DNA from: JBMDXK01 sp048594375
GTDB lineage: Bacteria > Pseudomonadota > Alphaproteobacteria > Rhizobiales > Methylopilaceae
Direction: 5' to 3'
Length of the DNA stretch: 64,000 nt
Assembly: GCA_048594375.1 (NCBI GenBank)
Contig: JBMDXK010000009.1
Coordinates: forward strand, 35,575-99,574
The position numbers were made by a program, and so were the translations under genes. Below the pieces are notes generated by a model. That model was not told the DNA's origin. It worked only from the letters and a program-made list of their open reading frames with translations, and did not search any database. Below are positions 43,733 through 52,456 of this stretch, one piece after another. The stretch's first letter is position 1. Every line of letters starts with the position of its first letter.

Positions 43733-44518
43733 TCACGCATTCACAGCATCGAGCCGCATGGGAATGCCAGCTCGTGCCATATGTTCCTTGGCTTCACGGA
43801 TAGAATGGGTGCCAAAATGGAAGATAGAAGCCGCCAGCACAGCACTTGCACCGCCTTTCAGCACGCCATCCACCAGATGGTCGAGATTGCCTACGCCGCC
43901 GGATGCGACTACGGGAATAGAGACCGCATCGGAAATTGCGCGCGTGAGCGCCAGATCATAGCCATCGCGGGTGCCATCGCGATCCATCGAGGTAAGGAGA
44001 ATCTCCCCTGCCCCGCGTTTGGCCATATCACGGGCATAGGCCACGGCATCAATGCCGGTTGGGTTTCGGCCACCGTGGGTAAAAATCTCCCAGCGCGGTT
44101 CTTCGCTTTCACTGGAAACCTTGCGGGCATCCACCGCCACCACAATTGCCTGCGCGCCGAATTTATCGGCCGCTCGGTTAACCAGATCCGGGTCGCGCAC
44201 CGCGCTGGTGTTGATGGAAACCTTGTCGGCACCGGCAAGCATCAGCGCCCGTATATCGCTCACCGCGCGGACTCCCCCGCCCACGGTAAGGGGCATAAAG
44301 CAGGTTTCAGCGGTGCGTGAAACCAGATCGAGCAACAGACCGCGGTTTTCAACGCTGGCGGCAATATCCAGAAAGCACAGCTCGTCTGCACCGGCAGCAT
44401 CATAAGCTTTTGCGGCCTCCACCGGATCGCCCGCATCAATCAGATCCACAAATTGTACGCCTTTGACCACGCGGCCATTTTTAACGTCCAGACAAGGGAT
44501 AAGGCGCTTTTTCAGCAT
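43733..44518 (-). CDS. hisF: Imidazole glycerol phosphate synthase subunit HisF
   Basis: The cyclase subunit of IGP synthase, a (beta/alpha)8 barrel that uses ammonia from HisH. The 261-residue protein begins LKKRLIPCLDVKNGRVVKG with the catalytic Asp of CLDV, contains PLTVGGGVRAVSDIRAL, ADKVSINTSAV, VAVDARKV with the second catalytic Asp, ILLTSMDRDGTRDGYDLAL and VVASGGVGNLDHLV. It is in the order hisB-DUF2628-hisH-hisA-hisF-hisE. Confidence 0.98.
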   Translation of the reverse strand: MLKKRLIPCLDVKNGRVVKGVQFVDLIDAGDPVEAAKAYDAAGADELCFLDIAASVENRGLLLDLVSRTAETCFMPLTVGGGVRAVSDIRALMLAGADKVSINTSAVRDPDLVNRAADKFGAQAIVVAVDARKVSSESEEPRWEIFTHGGRNPTGIDAVAYARDMAKRGAGEILLTSMDRDGTRDGYDLALTRAISDAVSIPVVASGGVGNLDHLVDGVLKGGASAVLAASIFHFGTHSIREAKEHMARAGIPMRLDAVNA

Positions 44519-44528
44519 GGGATGATCT

Positions 44529-45290
44529 CTATTGTTGTTGCTGTTGCTCGTGACGTTCCCGCTCCACCTTTTTCAGGAAGGAAATGGCGTGCGCGGGAAT
44601 CAGGCGCCCATCATAGAGCGCCCGTCCGGCAATGGTTCCAGCAATGATGCTGTTTTCCGGTTCCACCAGTTGTTCAAGGTCGCTCATGCCAGCCAATCCG
44701 CCGGAAGCAATGACGGGGATAGAAACAGACTTTGCCAGCTCCCGTGTTGCGGGAATATTCAGCCCGATCAGAAGGCCATCACGGGAAATATCGGTGTAGA
44801 TAATGGCGGCAACACCGGCATCTTCAAAGCGTTGTGCCAGTTCAAGCGCGGTGAGGTCAGAGACCTCGGCCCAGCCTTCCACAGCGACACGGCCATCTTT
44901 GGCATCAATACCGACAGCAATTTTTCCTGGATAGGCTTTGGCAGCATCTTTGACAAATTCAGGATCGCGCACCGCGGCAGTGCCGAGAATAACGCGGGAA
45001 ATGCCCCGTTCAATCCAGAATTCAACGCCTTTCATATCGCGGATTCCGCCTCCGAGCTGCACAGGAATATCCACACTGCCCAGAATATTCTCCACAGCGG
45101 CAGCGTTGACATTGCGGCCAATGAAAGCCCCGTCAAGGTCAACCAGATGCAGCCATTCAAAGCCTGCATCCTGAAAGATTTTTCCCTGTGCTGCGGGGTC
45201 TTTACCATACACGGTGACGCGTTCCATGTCGCCCTGTTTCAGACGCACTACATCGCCGCCTTTTAAGTCGATTGCCGGATAAAGGATCAC
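44529..45290 (-). CDS. hisA: ProFAR isomerase HisA
   Basis: HisA isomerises ProFAR to PRFAR, using the same barrel fold as HisF. Motifs: ILYPAIDLKGGDVVRLKQGD, IPVQLGGGIRDMKGVEFW, GISRVILGTAAV, VGIDAKDGRVAVEGW, IIYTDISRDGLLIG and VIASGGLAGMSDL. The start is taken as GTG 45288-45290, overlapping the hisH stop (GTGA) with GAGG eight bases upstream; an in-frame GTG at 45299 would add three residues. Length is 253 residues. Confidence 0.96.
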   Translation of the reverse strand: MILYPAIDLKGGDVVRLKQGDMERVTVYGKDPAAQGKIFQDAGFEWLHLVDLDGAFIGRNVNAAAVENILGSVDIPVQLGGGIRDMKGVEFWIERGISRVILGTAAVRDPEFVKDAAKAYPGKIAVGIDAKDGRVAVEGWAEVSDLTALELAQRFEDAGVAAIIYTDISRDGLLIGLNIPATRELAKSVSIPVIASGGLAGMSDLEQLVEPENSIIAGTIAGRALYDGRLIPAHAISFLKKVERERHEQQQQQ

Positions 45291-45937
45291 GGTTTCCACC
45301 TCAAGAAATTAGCTAAAATCAATAAACCAAGGTGCTGGCTTTTTTCGGGATGGAATTGCATCCCTGCAATATTGTTTTTGGCTACCAGCGCCGTAACTTC
45401 TCCGCCATAATGAGCGGTTGCAATAACATCCTGCGGATCAGCAGCCTTCAAATGAAAGCCATGCAGGAAATAAGCGTGCAAGCCTTTTTCGCCCAGCGCA
45501 ACGCCATCAATCAGCGGATGCTCGCGGGTCACATTCAGGGTGTTCCATCCCATGTGCGGTACTTTTAAAGCAGGATCGGCAGGTTCAATAGCTTCAACCC
45601 GACCCGCAATCCAGTCAAAACCTGTCGTTTCTTCAAATTCGTTTCCTGAAGTGGCCAGAAGCTGCATCCCGATGCAAATACCCAGAAACGGAATTTTCCG
45701 CACCTGAACGGCATCGGTAACAGCATCCCACAAACCGTCAACACCCATCAGACCGCGTTTGCAATCGGGGAAAGCGCCATCACCGGGCAGAAGAATGCGG
45801 TCGGCACGGCGCACCGCTTCGGGATCCGAGGAAACAACCACATCCGGTTCAAGACCGGCGAGAAGGCTGGCAGCCTCCAGTGCTTTGGCCACCGAGCGCA
45901 AATTGCCTGCGCCATAATCAATAACAACGGTTGTCAT
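45287..45937 (-). CDS. hisH: Imidazole glycerol phosphate synthase subunit HisH
   Basis: Glutaminase subunit supplying ammonia to HisF. The 216-residue protein begins TTVVIDYGAGNLRSVAKAL, has LLPGDGAFPDC, the nucleophile Cys in FLGICIGMQLLA and the His-Glu pair in GMQFHPEKSQHLG. It immediately follows the DUF2628 gene (TGAATG) and overlaps hisA. Confidence 0.97.
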   Translation of the reverse strand: MTTVVIDYGAGNLRSVAKALEAASLLAGLEPDVVVSSDPEAVRRADRILLPGDGAFPDCKRGLMGVDGLWDAVTDAVQVRKIPFLGICIGMQLLATSGNEFEETTGFDWIAGRVEAIEPADPALKVPHMGWNTLNVTREHPLIDGVALGEKGLHAYFLHGFHLKAADPQDVIATAHYGGEVTALVAKNNIAGMQFHPEKSQHLGLLILANFLRWKP

Positions 45938-46384
45938 TCAGACGGCCTCCGCGGCAGGCAGCGGTTTACCGCGTTCTTGCAGGAAAGCGCCATATTTTTC
46001 TGGCCGCCCCCATGTATCAAAAAACAGTGCTTCCGCTTCGAGTTGTGTGTTGCCTTGCAGCACCGCTACGGCTTCATAGCCATTGCGTTCCAGTTTTGCG
46101 CAGCGTAAATCATTTCCTATAAACGCAATGGCAAGGTTCATGAGGGAGTGGATACCCATAAGTGCCAGCGGGGAAACCGGCATAAAGCTGGCAGCAACGC
46201 CAACCGCAACAAACACCACCAGAACGAAGAGAGTTTCCCACCATAAGCGGTGCCAGAGCAACCAGAGCAGAGGCATAAGCAGTGCCAGCCACGCAAAACC
46301 TTCTTTCACCACCACAATATGGGGTGCGCGCTCCGCGCTCGGCGGCAAATCAGGTTTTGGATCAAAAAATGACCAGAATTTCAT
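45938..46384 (-). CDS. DUF2628 membrane protein in histidine operon
   Basis: A 148-residue membrane protein with hydrophobic segments at about 28-46 (FAWLALLMPLLWLLWHRLWW), 48-68 and 75-90. After an HSLMNLAIAFIGNDLR stretch comes a polar C-terminal part. It matches the small DUF2628 proteins that sit between hisB and hisH in alphaproteobacteria. Its function is unknown; no histidine-pathway activity is implied by the sequence. It is tightly packed between hisB (one base) and hisH. Confidence 0.87.
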   Translation of the reverse strand: MKFWSFFDPKPDLPPSAERAPHIVVVKEGFAWLALLMPLLWLLWHRLWWETLFVLVVFVAVGVAASFMPVSPLALMGIHSLMNLAIAFIGNDLRCAKLERNGYEAVAVLQGNTQLEAEALFFDTWGRPEKYGAFLQERGKPLPAAEAV

Positions 46385-46385
46385 T

Positions 46386-46982
46386 TTAGTTCCCTAAGCG
46401 CCCTTTGGTGGAAGGCAGCAAATCCTTGGCACGGGCATCCACTTCAACAGCTTTGCGTAATGCACGGGCTACGCCCTTAAAGCATGATTCTGCAATATGG
46501 TGGTTATTCATTCCGTAAACAAGATTGACATGCAGTGTTGCGGCAGCGTGTGTTGCAAAGGCTTGGAAGAATTCACGCACCAGCTCGGTGTCGAAATCGC
46601 CCACTTTTGCGGCGCTGAACGGGGTATTCCACACTAAAAACGGACGCCCTGAAATATCGATAGCCACTTGGGTTAGTGTTTCATCCATGGGGCAAAGGCG
46701 ATCCGCATAGCGGGTGATGCCAACGCAATCCCCCAAAGCCTGACGCACAGCCTGACCAATGACAATACCGGCATCTTCTGTGGTGTGGTGGAAGTCCACA
46801 TGGGTATCGCCCTTGACAGTGATATCAAGATCAATCAGGGCGTGCCGTGCAAAGAGTTCCAGCATGTGGTCAAGAAAGCCTACCCCGGTAGCAATGGAAG
46901 CTTTTCCTGTTCCGTCCAGATCCAGACGAACGGTGACATCGGTTTCACGGGTGGTGCGTGTGAGGGTTGCACTGCGGTTCAT
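46386..46982 (-). CDS. hisB: Imidazoleglycerol-phosphate dehydratase HisB
   Basis: HisB dehydrates imidazole glycerol phosphate with a di-manganese centre. The 198-residue single-domain form has the duplicated metal-binding motifs GVGFLDHMLELFARH and VDFHHTTEDAGI in the first half and HAAATLHVNLVYGMNNHHIAE in the second. It is the first gene of the histidine operon and lies 115 bases downstream of sctO on the same strand, so read-through from the T3SS operon is possible. Confidence 0.98.
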   Translation of the reverse strand: MNRSATLTRTTRETDVTVRLDLDGTGKASIATGVGFLDHMLELFARHALIDLDITVKGDTHVDFHHTTEDAGIVIGQAVRQALGDCVGITRYADRLCPMDETLTQVAIDISGRPFLVWNTPFSAAKVGDFDTELVREFFQAFATHAAATLHVNLVYGMNNHHIAESCFKGVARALRKAVEVDARAKDLLPSTKGRLGN

Positions 46983-47097
46983 GGCGTGGTCTCCGGCGTA
47001 TTTTCAGCGTCATTCAGCAATCAGATGAAAGCCTTTTAGCAGGGAAAACACAATAACGCTATGGTGGAGAGTGTGATTTGCGCGGAAAGAAGCACGC

Positions 47098-47610
47098 TTA
47101 TTCGCGGTTTGGGGGTTTTGCATTTCGCAGGGGGATGTTTTTTCTCAGCCTGATTTCGGCGTTGAGTTCTTCAAGAGCAATTTCTTCAAGCCTGCGTTGT
47201 TCTTCATCGAGTTTTTCGCGCAGATTTTTCCAGCTTTCTTTTTCCCGTTGTGCTTTTTGGAAGGCGCGGTATATTTTTGGAATAGCGAGACGTTTTTCAT
47301 CGCGGAATTCTTGTTTCACTGCGATGTCTTGGGCCATGTTATCCAATTCGAGTTTGAACTGATCGACCGTCGTATGAAGGGTAGTGATGGTTTCGCCGGC
47401 AATGCCTTTCTTTTTTTCCACCAATTCTTTCCATTGGCGTTTTTCTTCCTCAGCCGCTTTTTGTTTTCGGGCTTCGCGTTCTTGTTGGGCATGGAAGAAG
47501 GCGGCTTCGGCTTCGCGCAATTCATGCCGGGCTTTGAGCAGAGCTTTGTTTTTTTGCTCTTCGCGCAGTCGTCGCAGTTGGCTGATCTGGTCGAGATCAC
47601 GTTCCTTCAT
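47098..47610 (-). CDS. sctO: T3SS central stalk protein SctO
   Basis: A 170-residue protein that is almost wholly a charged, Glu/Lys/Arg-rich coiled coil, as in the YscO/FliJ family that forms the stalk of the secretion ATPase. Its ATG overlaps the sctN stop, which is the normal sctN-sctO linkage, and this context is the main reason for the assignment since sequences of the family diverge strongly. It is the last gene of the T3SS block. Confidence 0.82.
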   Translation of the reverse strand: MKERDLDQISQLRRLREEQKNKALLKARHELREAEAAFFHAQQEREARKQKAAEEEKRQWKELVEKKKGIAGETITTLHTTVDQFKLELDNMAQDIAVKQEFRDEKRLAIPKIYRAFQKAQREKESWKNLREKLDEEQRRLEEIALEELNAEIRLRKNIPLRNAKPPNRE

Positions 47611-48959
47611 GAGACGACTTTTCCAAGGCTTTTGAGGGTTCCATCGAGTTTTTCGGTTTCGCCAACAGATTGTTTGAGAAATCCATTGATACGGTCGATT
47701 TTATCAACGGCTTCATCGATGGTTGCATCATTGCCTTTGCGGTATTCCCCCACGCGCAGCAGAAGTTCCACTTCATTGTATTTGGCCATGAGTTCGCGCA
47801 TCCGGTATGCGTATTTTTTATGGTCTTTGGTGATGATGCTGTCGGCAATACGGCTGCGGCTGCCTAAAATATCAATGGCGGGATAGTGGTTTTGTGCAGC
47901 GAGTTTGTCGGAAAGCACAATATGCCCGTCCAGCAGCGAGCGTGTTTCTTCAGAAACCGGATCTGCGGAAATATCGCCTTCCACCAGCACGGTATAGATT
48001 GCGGTGATGGAGCCGATAGCGCCATTTCCGGCGCGTTCAAAAAGTTTGGGCAATGCCGTGAAAACGGAAGGCGGAAAACCGCGGCGTGTGGGCGGCTCGC
48101 CTGCCGCCAGACCCACTTCGCGCAAGGCGCGTGCGAAACGGGTTACACTGTCCACAATGAGCATAACCTTTAACCCCTGATCGCGGAAGTGTTCGGCAAT
48201 GGAAGTGGCGAGCATGGCGGCGTTCAGACGCTCCACGGAAGGGCGATCAGAGGTTGCCGCCACCACCACAGATTTCATGCGCCTTTCCCCCTGTAAGGTG
48301 TGCCTGACAAAATCCCCAACCTCACGGCCACGTTCACCCACCAGCGCAATCACAAAAATATCGGCCTGTGCATGGGTGACGATTTCGGAAATAAGGGTTG
48401 ATTTACCCCCCCCTGCGTTCCCGAAAATGCCCACACGTTGCCCTTCACCAATGGTCAGCAGCGCGTCAATGGAACGCAAGCCGGTAGGCATGACATTCTC
48501 AATCGGCTTGCGGGACATTGGATCGGGTGGATTCGTCTGGAGAGGCCGGTAGGTGGCATCCTGTCCGGGGCGTGGCATGGCGCCAAAGCCGGGTAGCGGG
48601 ACGCCGGAAGCATCAATAACAGTTCCCAGAAGGTGATTTCCAGCAAGGATAGAAGGGACGCGGCCCAGCGCCACCACTTCGGTGCGGACAGAAAGGCCAG
48701 TAGCATTTCCGAAGGGTGCAAGATGCACCACATGGTCATCAATACCCACCACTTCGGCATAAAGCTTTAGTCCGTGTTCAGGATCGCGCATTTCACACAA
48801 TTCGCCAACACGGGCGCCGCGTAAATCTGCATGGATGAGATTCCCGGTAACGGCAAGAAGGCGACCGGAGGTTCCGCGTGTATCGGCAACCTGCACCGCC
48901 TGCCGGAGATTCTTCAATTTCTGTTCAAGCACAAAAGCGAGGCCTGGGGAAGAACTCAT
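47607..48959 (-). CDS. sctN: T3SS ATPase SctN
   Basis: Hexameric ATPase at the base of the export apparatus that unfolds and releases substrates from chaperones. The 450-residue protein has an N-terminal beta-barrel domain, the Walker A motif GNAGGGKST at 180-188, LVGERGREVGDF, Walker B VMLIVD at 265-270, RFARALREVGLAAGEPPTRRGFPPSVF and the VLVEGDISADPVSEETRSLLDGHIVLS block common to FliI and SctN. With SctJ, SctK and SctL around it, this is the non-flagellar form. Confidence 0.96.
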   Translation of the reverse strand: MSSSPGLAFVLEQKLKNLRQAVQVADTRGTSGRLLAVTGNLIHADLRGARVGELCEMRDPEHGLKLYAEVVGIDDHVVHLAPFGNATGLSVRTEVVALGRVPSILAGNHLLGTVIDASGVPLPGFGAMPRPGQDATYRPLQTNPPDPMSRKPIENVMPTGLRSIDALLTIGEGQRVGIFGNAGGGKSTLISEIVTHAQADIFVIALVGERGREVGDFVRHTLQGERRMKSVVVAATSDRPSVERLNAAMLATSIAEHFRDQGLKVMLIVDSVTRFARALREVGLAAGEPPTRRGFPPSVFTALPKLFERAGNGAIGSITAIYTVLVEGDISADPVSEETRSLLDGHIVLSDKLAAQNHYPAIDILGSRSRIADSIITKDHKKYAYRMRELMAKYNEVELLLRVGEYRKGNDATIDEAVDKIDRINGFLKQSVGETEKLDGTLKSLGKVVS

Positions 48960-48965
48960 ACGCGG

Positions 48966-49562
48966 TTACTCCTCTGCCCCCTGCAAGGCGGCTTTCAGAC
49001 GGTTGATCTGGTTGACCACACCGGCTTGAATGCGCCCTTGCGGCGTACTGATAACAATCTCTCCAGATTTCAAAAGGGGATCCTCCCGCACAGAGCGTAT
49101 TTCAGGGTTCAGTGCCGACTGGTCCAGATTTTCAATATCTTCGCGCGCGGCTGCAAGATCTTCAGGAGCCACATAAATATCAATCACCACAGAAGCGGCA
49201 AGATTATCAAGGGCATTATACAAGACCTTACGGCTCACGTCACGGTAATCCAGTGTGCCAATAATTTTTTCAACGGCTTCAATAACAATCATATCAAGGC
49301 CGTCTTCAACGGAAATAAGCCTGCGCCGTGCTTCTTCAACGGCGGTGCGCAAGGCTTTGAGGGTATCACGGTGTCCCCGTCGCATTCCTTCTTCATAGCC
49401 TTGCTCACGGGCTTTTTCAAAAGTTTCGGCAGCGCGACGCTTGATGTTACCCAATTCGGCTTTTGCTTGCCGTGCAAATTGTGAGCCGTCAAGAATATTT
49501 CCAAGTTCTTCGGCGGGAATAATTTTGCGTGCTGGAATAAAGCGCTGCTCAGACCTGGACAT
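48966..49562 (-). CDS. sctL: T3SS ATPase-associated stator SctL
   Basis: A 198-residue SctL/FliH-type protein: a charged coiled-coil N-terminal half (IKRRAAETFEKAREQGYEEGMRRGHRD, the FliH/YscL glycine-spaced helix) and a globular C-terminal half ending GEIVISTPQGRIQAGVVNQINRL, which matches the conserved C-terminal region. It links the ATPase SctN to the cytosolic SctQ-SctK pods. It lies six bases upstream of sctN and overlaps sctK by 14 bases. Confidence 0.9.
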   Translation of the reverse strand: MSRSEQRFIPARKIIPAEELGNILDGSQFARQAKAELGNIKRRAAETFEKAREQGYEEGMRRGHRDTLKALRTAVEEARRRLISVEDGLDMIVIEAVEKIIGTLDYRDVSRKVLYNALDNLAASVVIDIYVAPEDLAAAREDIENLDQSALNPEIRSVREDPLLKSGEIVISTPQGRIQAGVVNQINRLKAALQGAEE

Positions 49563-50292
49563 GTTTTGCTTCCTCGGCTGGCATTAAAGAGAGAGGTTTT
49601 GCATCGGCATGTCCATCGGCGGCATCATGGCGAGTGGTATTTTTATTGTGTATGCTTTTTTCAAGTTCTCCCAGTGCTTTTTCAACTGCGGGAAACGCGG
49701 CCTCAGCAAGAGGGAAGCTGTCGCGCAAAGCCTCGAAATCCTGCGGCATCCGTAGCACAAACCATTTATGGTGATCGGGATAGGTGTTTTCCATCCAGCG
49801 CAGCAGAGCCATCCAGCCGTAGCGGACAGCCTGGGCGTGCATCACCAGATTATCCGGCAGGCGTAAAATGTGGTGCGACCATTGCGGCGCCAGATGTCTG
49901 TTTTCCATGGCAAAGACCACTGTATCGGTTCCAAACACGGCGTTCAGCGTTTGAATATCCTCCCGTTTCATCAGACGAGGAAGTTGTTTAAGAAGAATGA
50001 GCAAGCCCAGCTTGACCACAAGAGTGTGCATAACATCTTGAGAACACAGGATCATTGTTTCCAGACGTGTATCAATCGTATGAGCGGGCGGCAAACCGTA
50101 GCGTTGGGTAATGCGCTGCGTGCGGCGTGCGGCAAAGCGCTCGTTTCCAAATGCCAGATTGGAAAGAAAAGTCAGAGGATAAAGCGTATTTTTTTTTTCA
50201 ACATCCATTTTTGAAATGGCCGTGTGGCGCAGAAATGTTCCGCGCTGGTATTTGTTCAGCAAAGAAGTGCGTTCTTCTTCCCGATGGCTCAT
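49549..50292 (-). CDS. sctK: T3SS sorting-platform protein SctK
   Basis: A 247-residue protein in the position of SctK (YscK, NolU, OrgA), between sctJ and sctL. It has the N-terminal PLTFLSNLAFGNERFAARRTQRI and DTRLETMILCS stretches and RLPDNLVMHAQAVRYGWMALLRWMENTYP, plausible for the family, which is poorly conserved. The start is ATG 50290-50292, overlapping the sctJ stop (ATGA), rather than the frame opening at 50328. SctK anchors the sorting platform beneath the inner-membrane ring. The Ala/His/Asp-rich tail looks flexible. Confidence 0.8.
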   Translation of the reverse strand: MSHREEERTSLLNKYQRGTFLRHTAISKMDVEKKNTLYPLTFLSNLAFGNERFAARRTQRITQRYGLPPAHTIDTRLETMILCSQDVMHTLVVKLGLLILLKQLPRLMKREDIQTLNAVFGTDTVVFAMENRHLAPQWSHHILRLPDNLVMHAQAVRYGWMALLRWMENTYPDHHKWFVLRMPQDFEALRDSFPLAEAAFPAVEKALGELEKSIHNKNTTRHDAADGHADAKPLSLMPAEEAKHVQV

Positions 50293-51014
50293 GCCCGTGA
50301 CCTTTTCTTTCCATTCATCAACAGCCATACACCTGTGAGAGCCAGAATAATAGCCAAAGCCCAGAACAGACTGTTCAGACCGGGTAACGCGCTGGTGCCG
50401 GCCTGTGCAGGCACGGGCAGACCGCCATCAATCCGCCCTCCATTGGAAGCGAAAAAGGAAATAGAGACATCATTATAGGAAAGTCCCTGTATGCCATTTG
50501 CCACCATAAGACGAATTTTAGGTGCAAGATCAGCGGGATCCACAGAAGGATAGTGATGGACAACAACGGATGCAGAAGGCTTTTGGGTGGTTGTGCCGCG
50601 CAATTCATATTCAGGAATAGCAACATGCACACGCGCATCGGTAACACCGTTGATGGTGGCAATCGTGCGCGATAATTCCTGGCTCAAAGCATACATAAAG
50701 CGCGCGCGATGTTCAAAGGGCGAAACCACAAGGCCATTGCCGGGAAAAATATCGACAAGGGATTTATAAGACTCGCGCGGATACCCCCGCGAAGAAAGAA
50801 TAGTAACTGATTCGGTAAAGCGGCTTTTGGGAACCTGAACAGTATAAGTGCCTTCGGCTCCGGCAATACGTTTTGCCTCAATCCCAAATGGCGCAAGCAC
50901 AGTTATCATTTCATTGGCATCACTGGAGTTTAATCCAGTATAGACAGTTTCTTCGTTGCAAGCTGCAAGGAAGAGCAAAGAAAATACAGCTAATACTCGC
51001 CAGATACGCTTCAT
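50289..51014 (-). CDS. sctJ: T3SS inner-membrane ring lipoprotein SctJ
   Basis: A 241-residue lipoprotein with lipobox LAAC (acylated Cys19) and a YscJ/FliF-type periplasmic domain: ETVYTGLNSSDANEMITVL, VQVPKSRFTESVTILSSRGYPRESY, LSQELSRTIATINGVTDARVHVAIPE and SASVVVHHYP. A single membrane helix near 208-230 is followed by KKRSRA. The lipoprotein form and the single C-terminal helix separate it from flagellar FliF. It begins the JKLNO group; 383 non-coding bases separate it from sctU. Confidence 0.95.
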   Translation of the reverse strand: MKRIWRVLAVFSLLFLAACNEETVYTGLNSSDANEMITVLAPFGIEAKRIAGAEGTYTVQVPKSRFTESVTILSSRGYPRESYKSLVDIFPGNGLVVSPFEHRARFMYALSQELSRTIATINGVTDARVHVAIPEYELRGTTTQKPSASVVVHHYPSVDPADLAPKIRLMVANGIQGLSYNDVSISFFASNGGRIDGGLPVPAQAGTSALPGLNSLFWALAIILALTGVWLLMNGKKRSRA

Positions 51015-51397
51015 GACTATACTTTACTCTTTAACGCATTAATCGCACAAGGGTTGATTTCAGCACAATATTTTTTGAGAAAAATCTTGTTCATTTCTTG
51101 ACACACAGATAATCTTTGCCGCAAGAATTTCAAGCTTCCCTCACCCTGTTGTTATCATGAACATTTGGTGCGAAGATTCCGTTAAAACTGTCATCAAAAA
51201 ATGCAGGTATTTACGGACAAATGCATGTATTGCAGCAAAATAATGCGGGAATAATCTTTTATATCAACTGCAAGTCTTTGTTTTAGTATAGATTTTTTGC
51301 ATATGTGGCGTTTCCCTAAGGGACGCGGCGCTGGCTTCAATAAAATAATCGTGCTGTTTACAACCGGGTTTTACAAGCAGGCCGTATAAATTGGAGC
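51015..51397. other. Non-coding gap inside the T3SS block (sctU-sctJ)
   Basis: About 380 bases without a gene, between the stop of sctU and the start of sctJ. It contains a degenerate copy of palindromic repeat C (51331-51368) and an AT-rich segment next to sctJ that may hold a second promoter for sctJ-K-L-N-O. Confidence 0.5.
51331..51368. repeat. Palindromic repeat family C, degenerate copy
   Basis: Contains TTCAATAAAATAATC, matching the copies at 11722 and 16367 over 11 of the first 12 bases, but the right arm is diverged. It lies between sctU and sctJ. Confidence 0.4.
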
Positions 51398-52447
51398 CTA
51401 GCTGACCAAGCCGGTTTTAATAAGAATATTGGCAACCTGATCGAAAAAAACTTTCGGGATAAATTCACCTTTGGGAGATTTTTTCATCAATTCCGCCAAC
51501 ATATCCGGTTCGGGATAATAGATTACTCCGTTGTTCTCTTCGACTGTTTCGATAAAAGCACCAAGCATTTCCTTGTGGCCTTTGGCTACAACAATGGGTG
51601 CAGGAGTTTCTCCGCGCACATAACGGATGCCCAAGGCACCTTCTTCTGAAACCAGCAAGAGATTAGCCTTACCAATCCCCACGTTACCTGAGCTTTCCAG
51701 CAGTGCGTTGCGTTGGGAGCGCCGCTCACGGCGGATTTCGGGTGATCCATGCTCTTCCTTTTGCTCGCGTTTTTGTTCACTGACCGACATTTTGTTTTCG
51801 GATGTGAACAGCATGCGTGAAAGAGGAATATCAGCGAGGGCAAAGAGGAGGATCAGAGCAATCCCCACCACAATGATAATCAGCAGCACATGTACGGAAG
51901 CATTGAGAACGCAATTCAGACCGCAGGTGGGCGCCCACAGCAGGTCATTGAGATACATCCGGATAATAATCCATACCGCGCTGACCATCATAATCATGAG
52001 AACGAAGGCTTTAATCAGGTCAAACAGGTTGCGTTTGGTGAAAATCTGTTTGATCCCGCTGACCGGATTAAGTTTGGTAAAGTCGATTTTACCGGCTTTT
52101 TCGCTGATGTGCAGCCCACGCATATCCATGAGAGTGGTAAAAATAGCGGCTGCGGCGGCCAGCCCAAGCAGCGGGAAAATGATGGATGTTGCGCTGGAAA
52201 TAGCAAGCTGTACGGAGTATTGCAGTTGCGTTGTGTAGTCGGTGCGCACATGGTACTGCGGAATTGACATCAGGTTCAGCAAGTGTTGACCCAGATAGCT
52301 GCCCCCCATGATGAGATAGGCCACCACAGCAATCAGGCGAGCGGTTGCCGGCAGATCGCGGCTGAAAGGAATATTGCCTTTTCGTTTCAGATCCCTCAGG
52401 CGTTTGGCCGAGGGCGGGAGATTTTTTTCTTCACTGTCACCGGCCAT
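51398..52447 (-). CDS. sctU: T3SS export switch protein SctU lacking NPTH motif
   Basis: Inner-membrane export-gate protein that normally cleaves itself at Asn-Pro-Thr-His to switch substrate class. The 349-residue protein has an N-terminal KNLPPSAKRLRDLKRKGNIPFSRDL motif, four helices and a cytoplasmic domain with SENKMSVSEQKREQKEEHGSPEIRRERR, all typical. The following segment reads GKANLLLVSEEGALGIRY then APIVVAKG, so Val-Ser-Glu-Glu (residues 266-269) replaces NPTH. The DNA there is in frame without sign of an error. Autocleavage is therefore unlikely. Order sctT-sctU, nine bases apart, is normal. Confidence 0.95.
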   Translation of the reverse strand: MAGDSEEKNLPPSAKRLRDLKRKGNIPFSRDLPATARLIAVVAYLIMGGSYLGQHLLNLMSIPQYHVRTDYTTQLQYSVQLAISSATSIIFPLLGLAAAAAIFTTLMDMRGLHISEKAGKIDFTKLNPVSGIKQIFTKRNLFDLIKAFVLMIMMVSAVWIIIRMYLNDLLWAPTCGLNCVLNASVHVLLIIIVVGIALILLFALADIPLSRMLFTSENKMSVSEQKREQKEEHGSPEIRRERRSQRNALLESSGNVGIGKANLLLVSEEGALGIRYVRGETPAPIVVAKGHKEMLGAFIETVEENNGVIYYPEPDMLAELMKKSPKGEFIPKVFFDQVANILIKTGLVS

Positions 52448-52456
52448 TGCTGTTCC

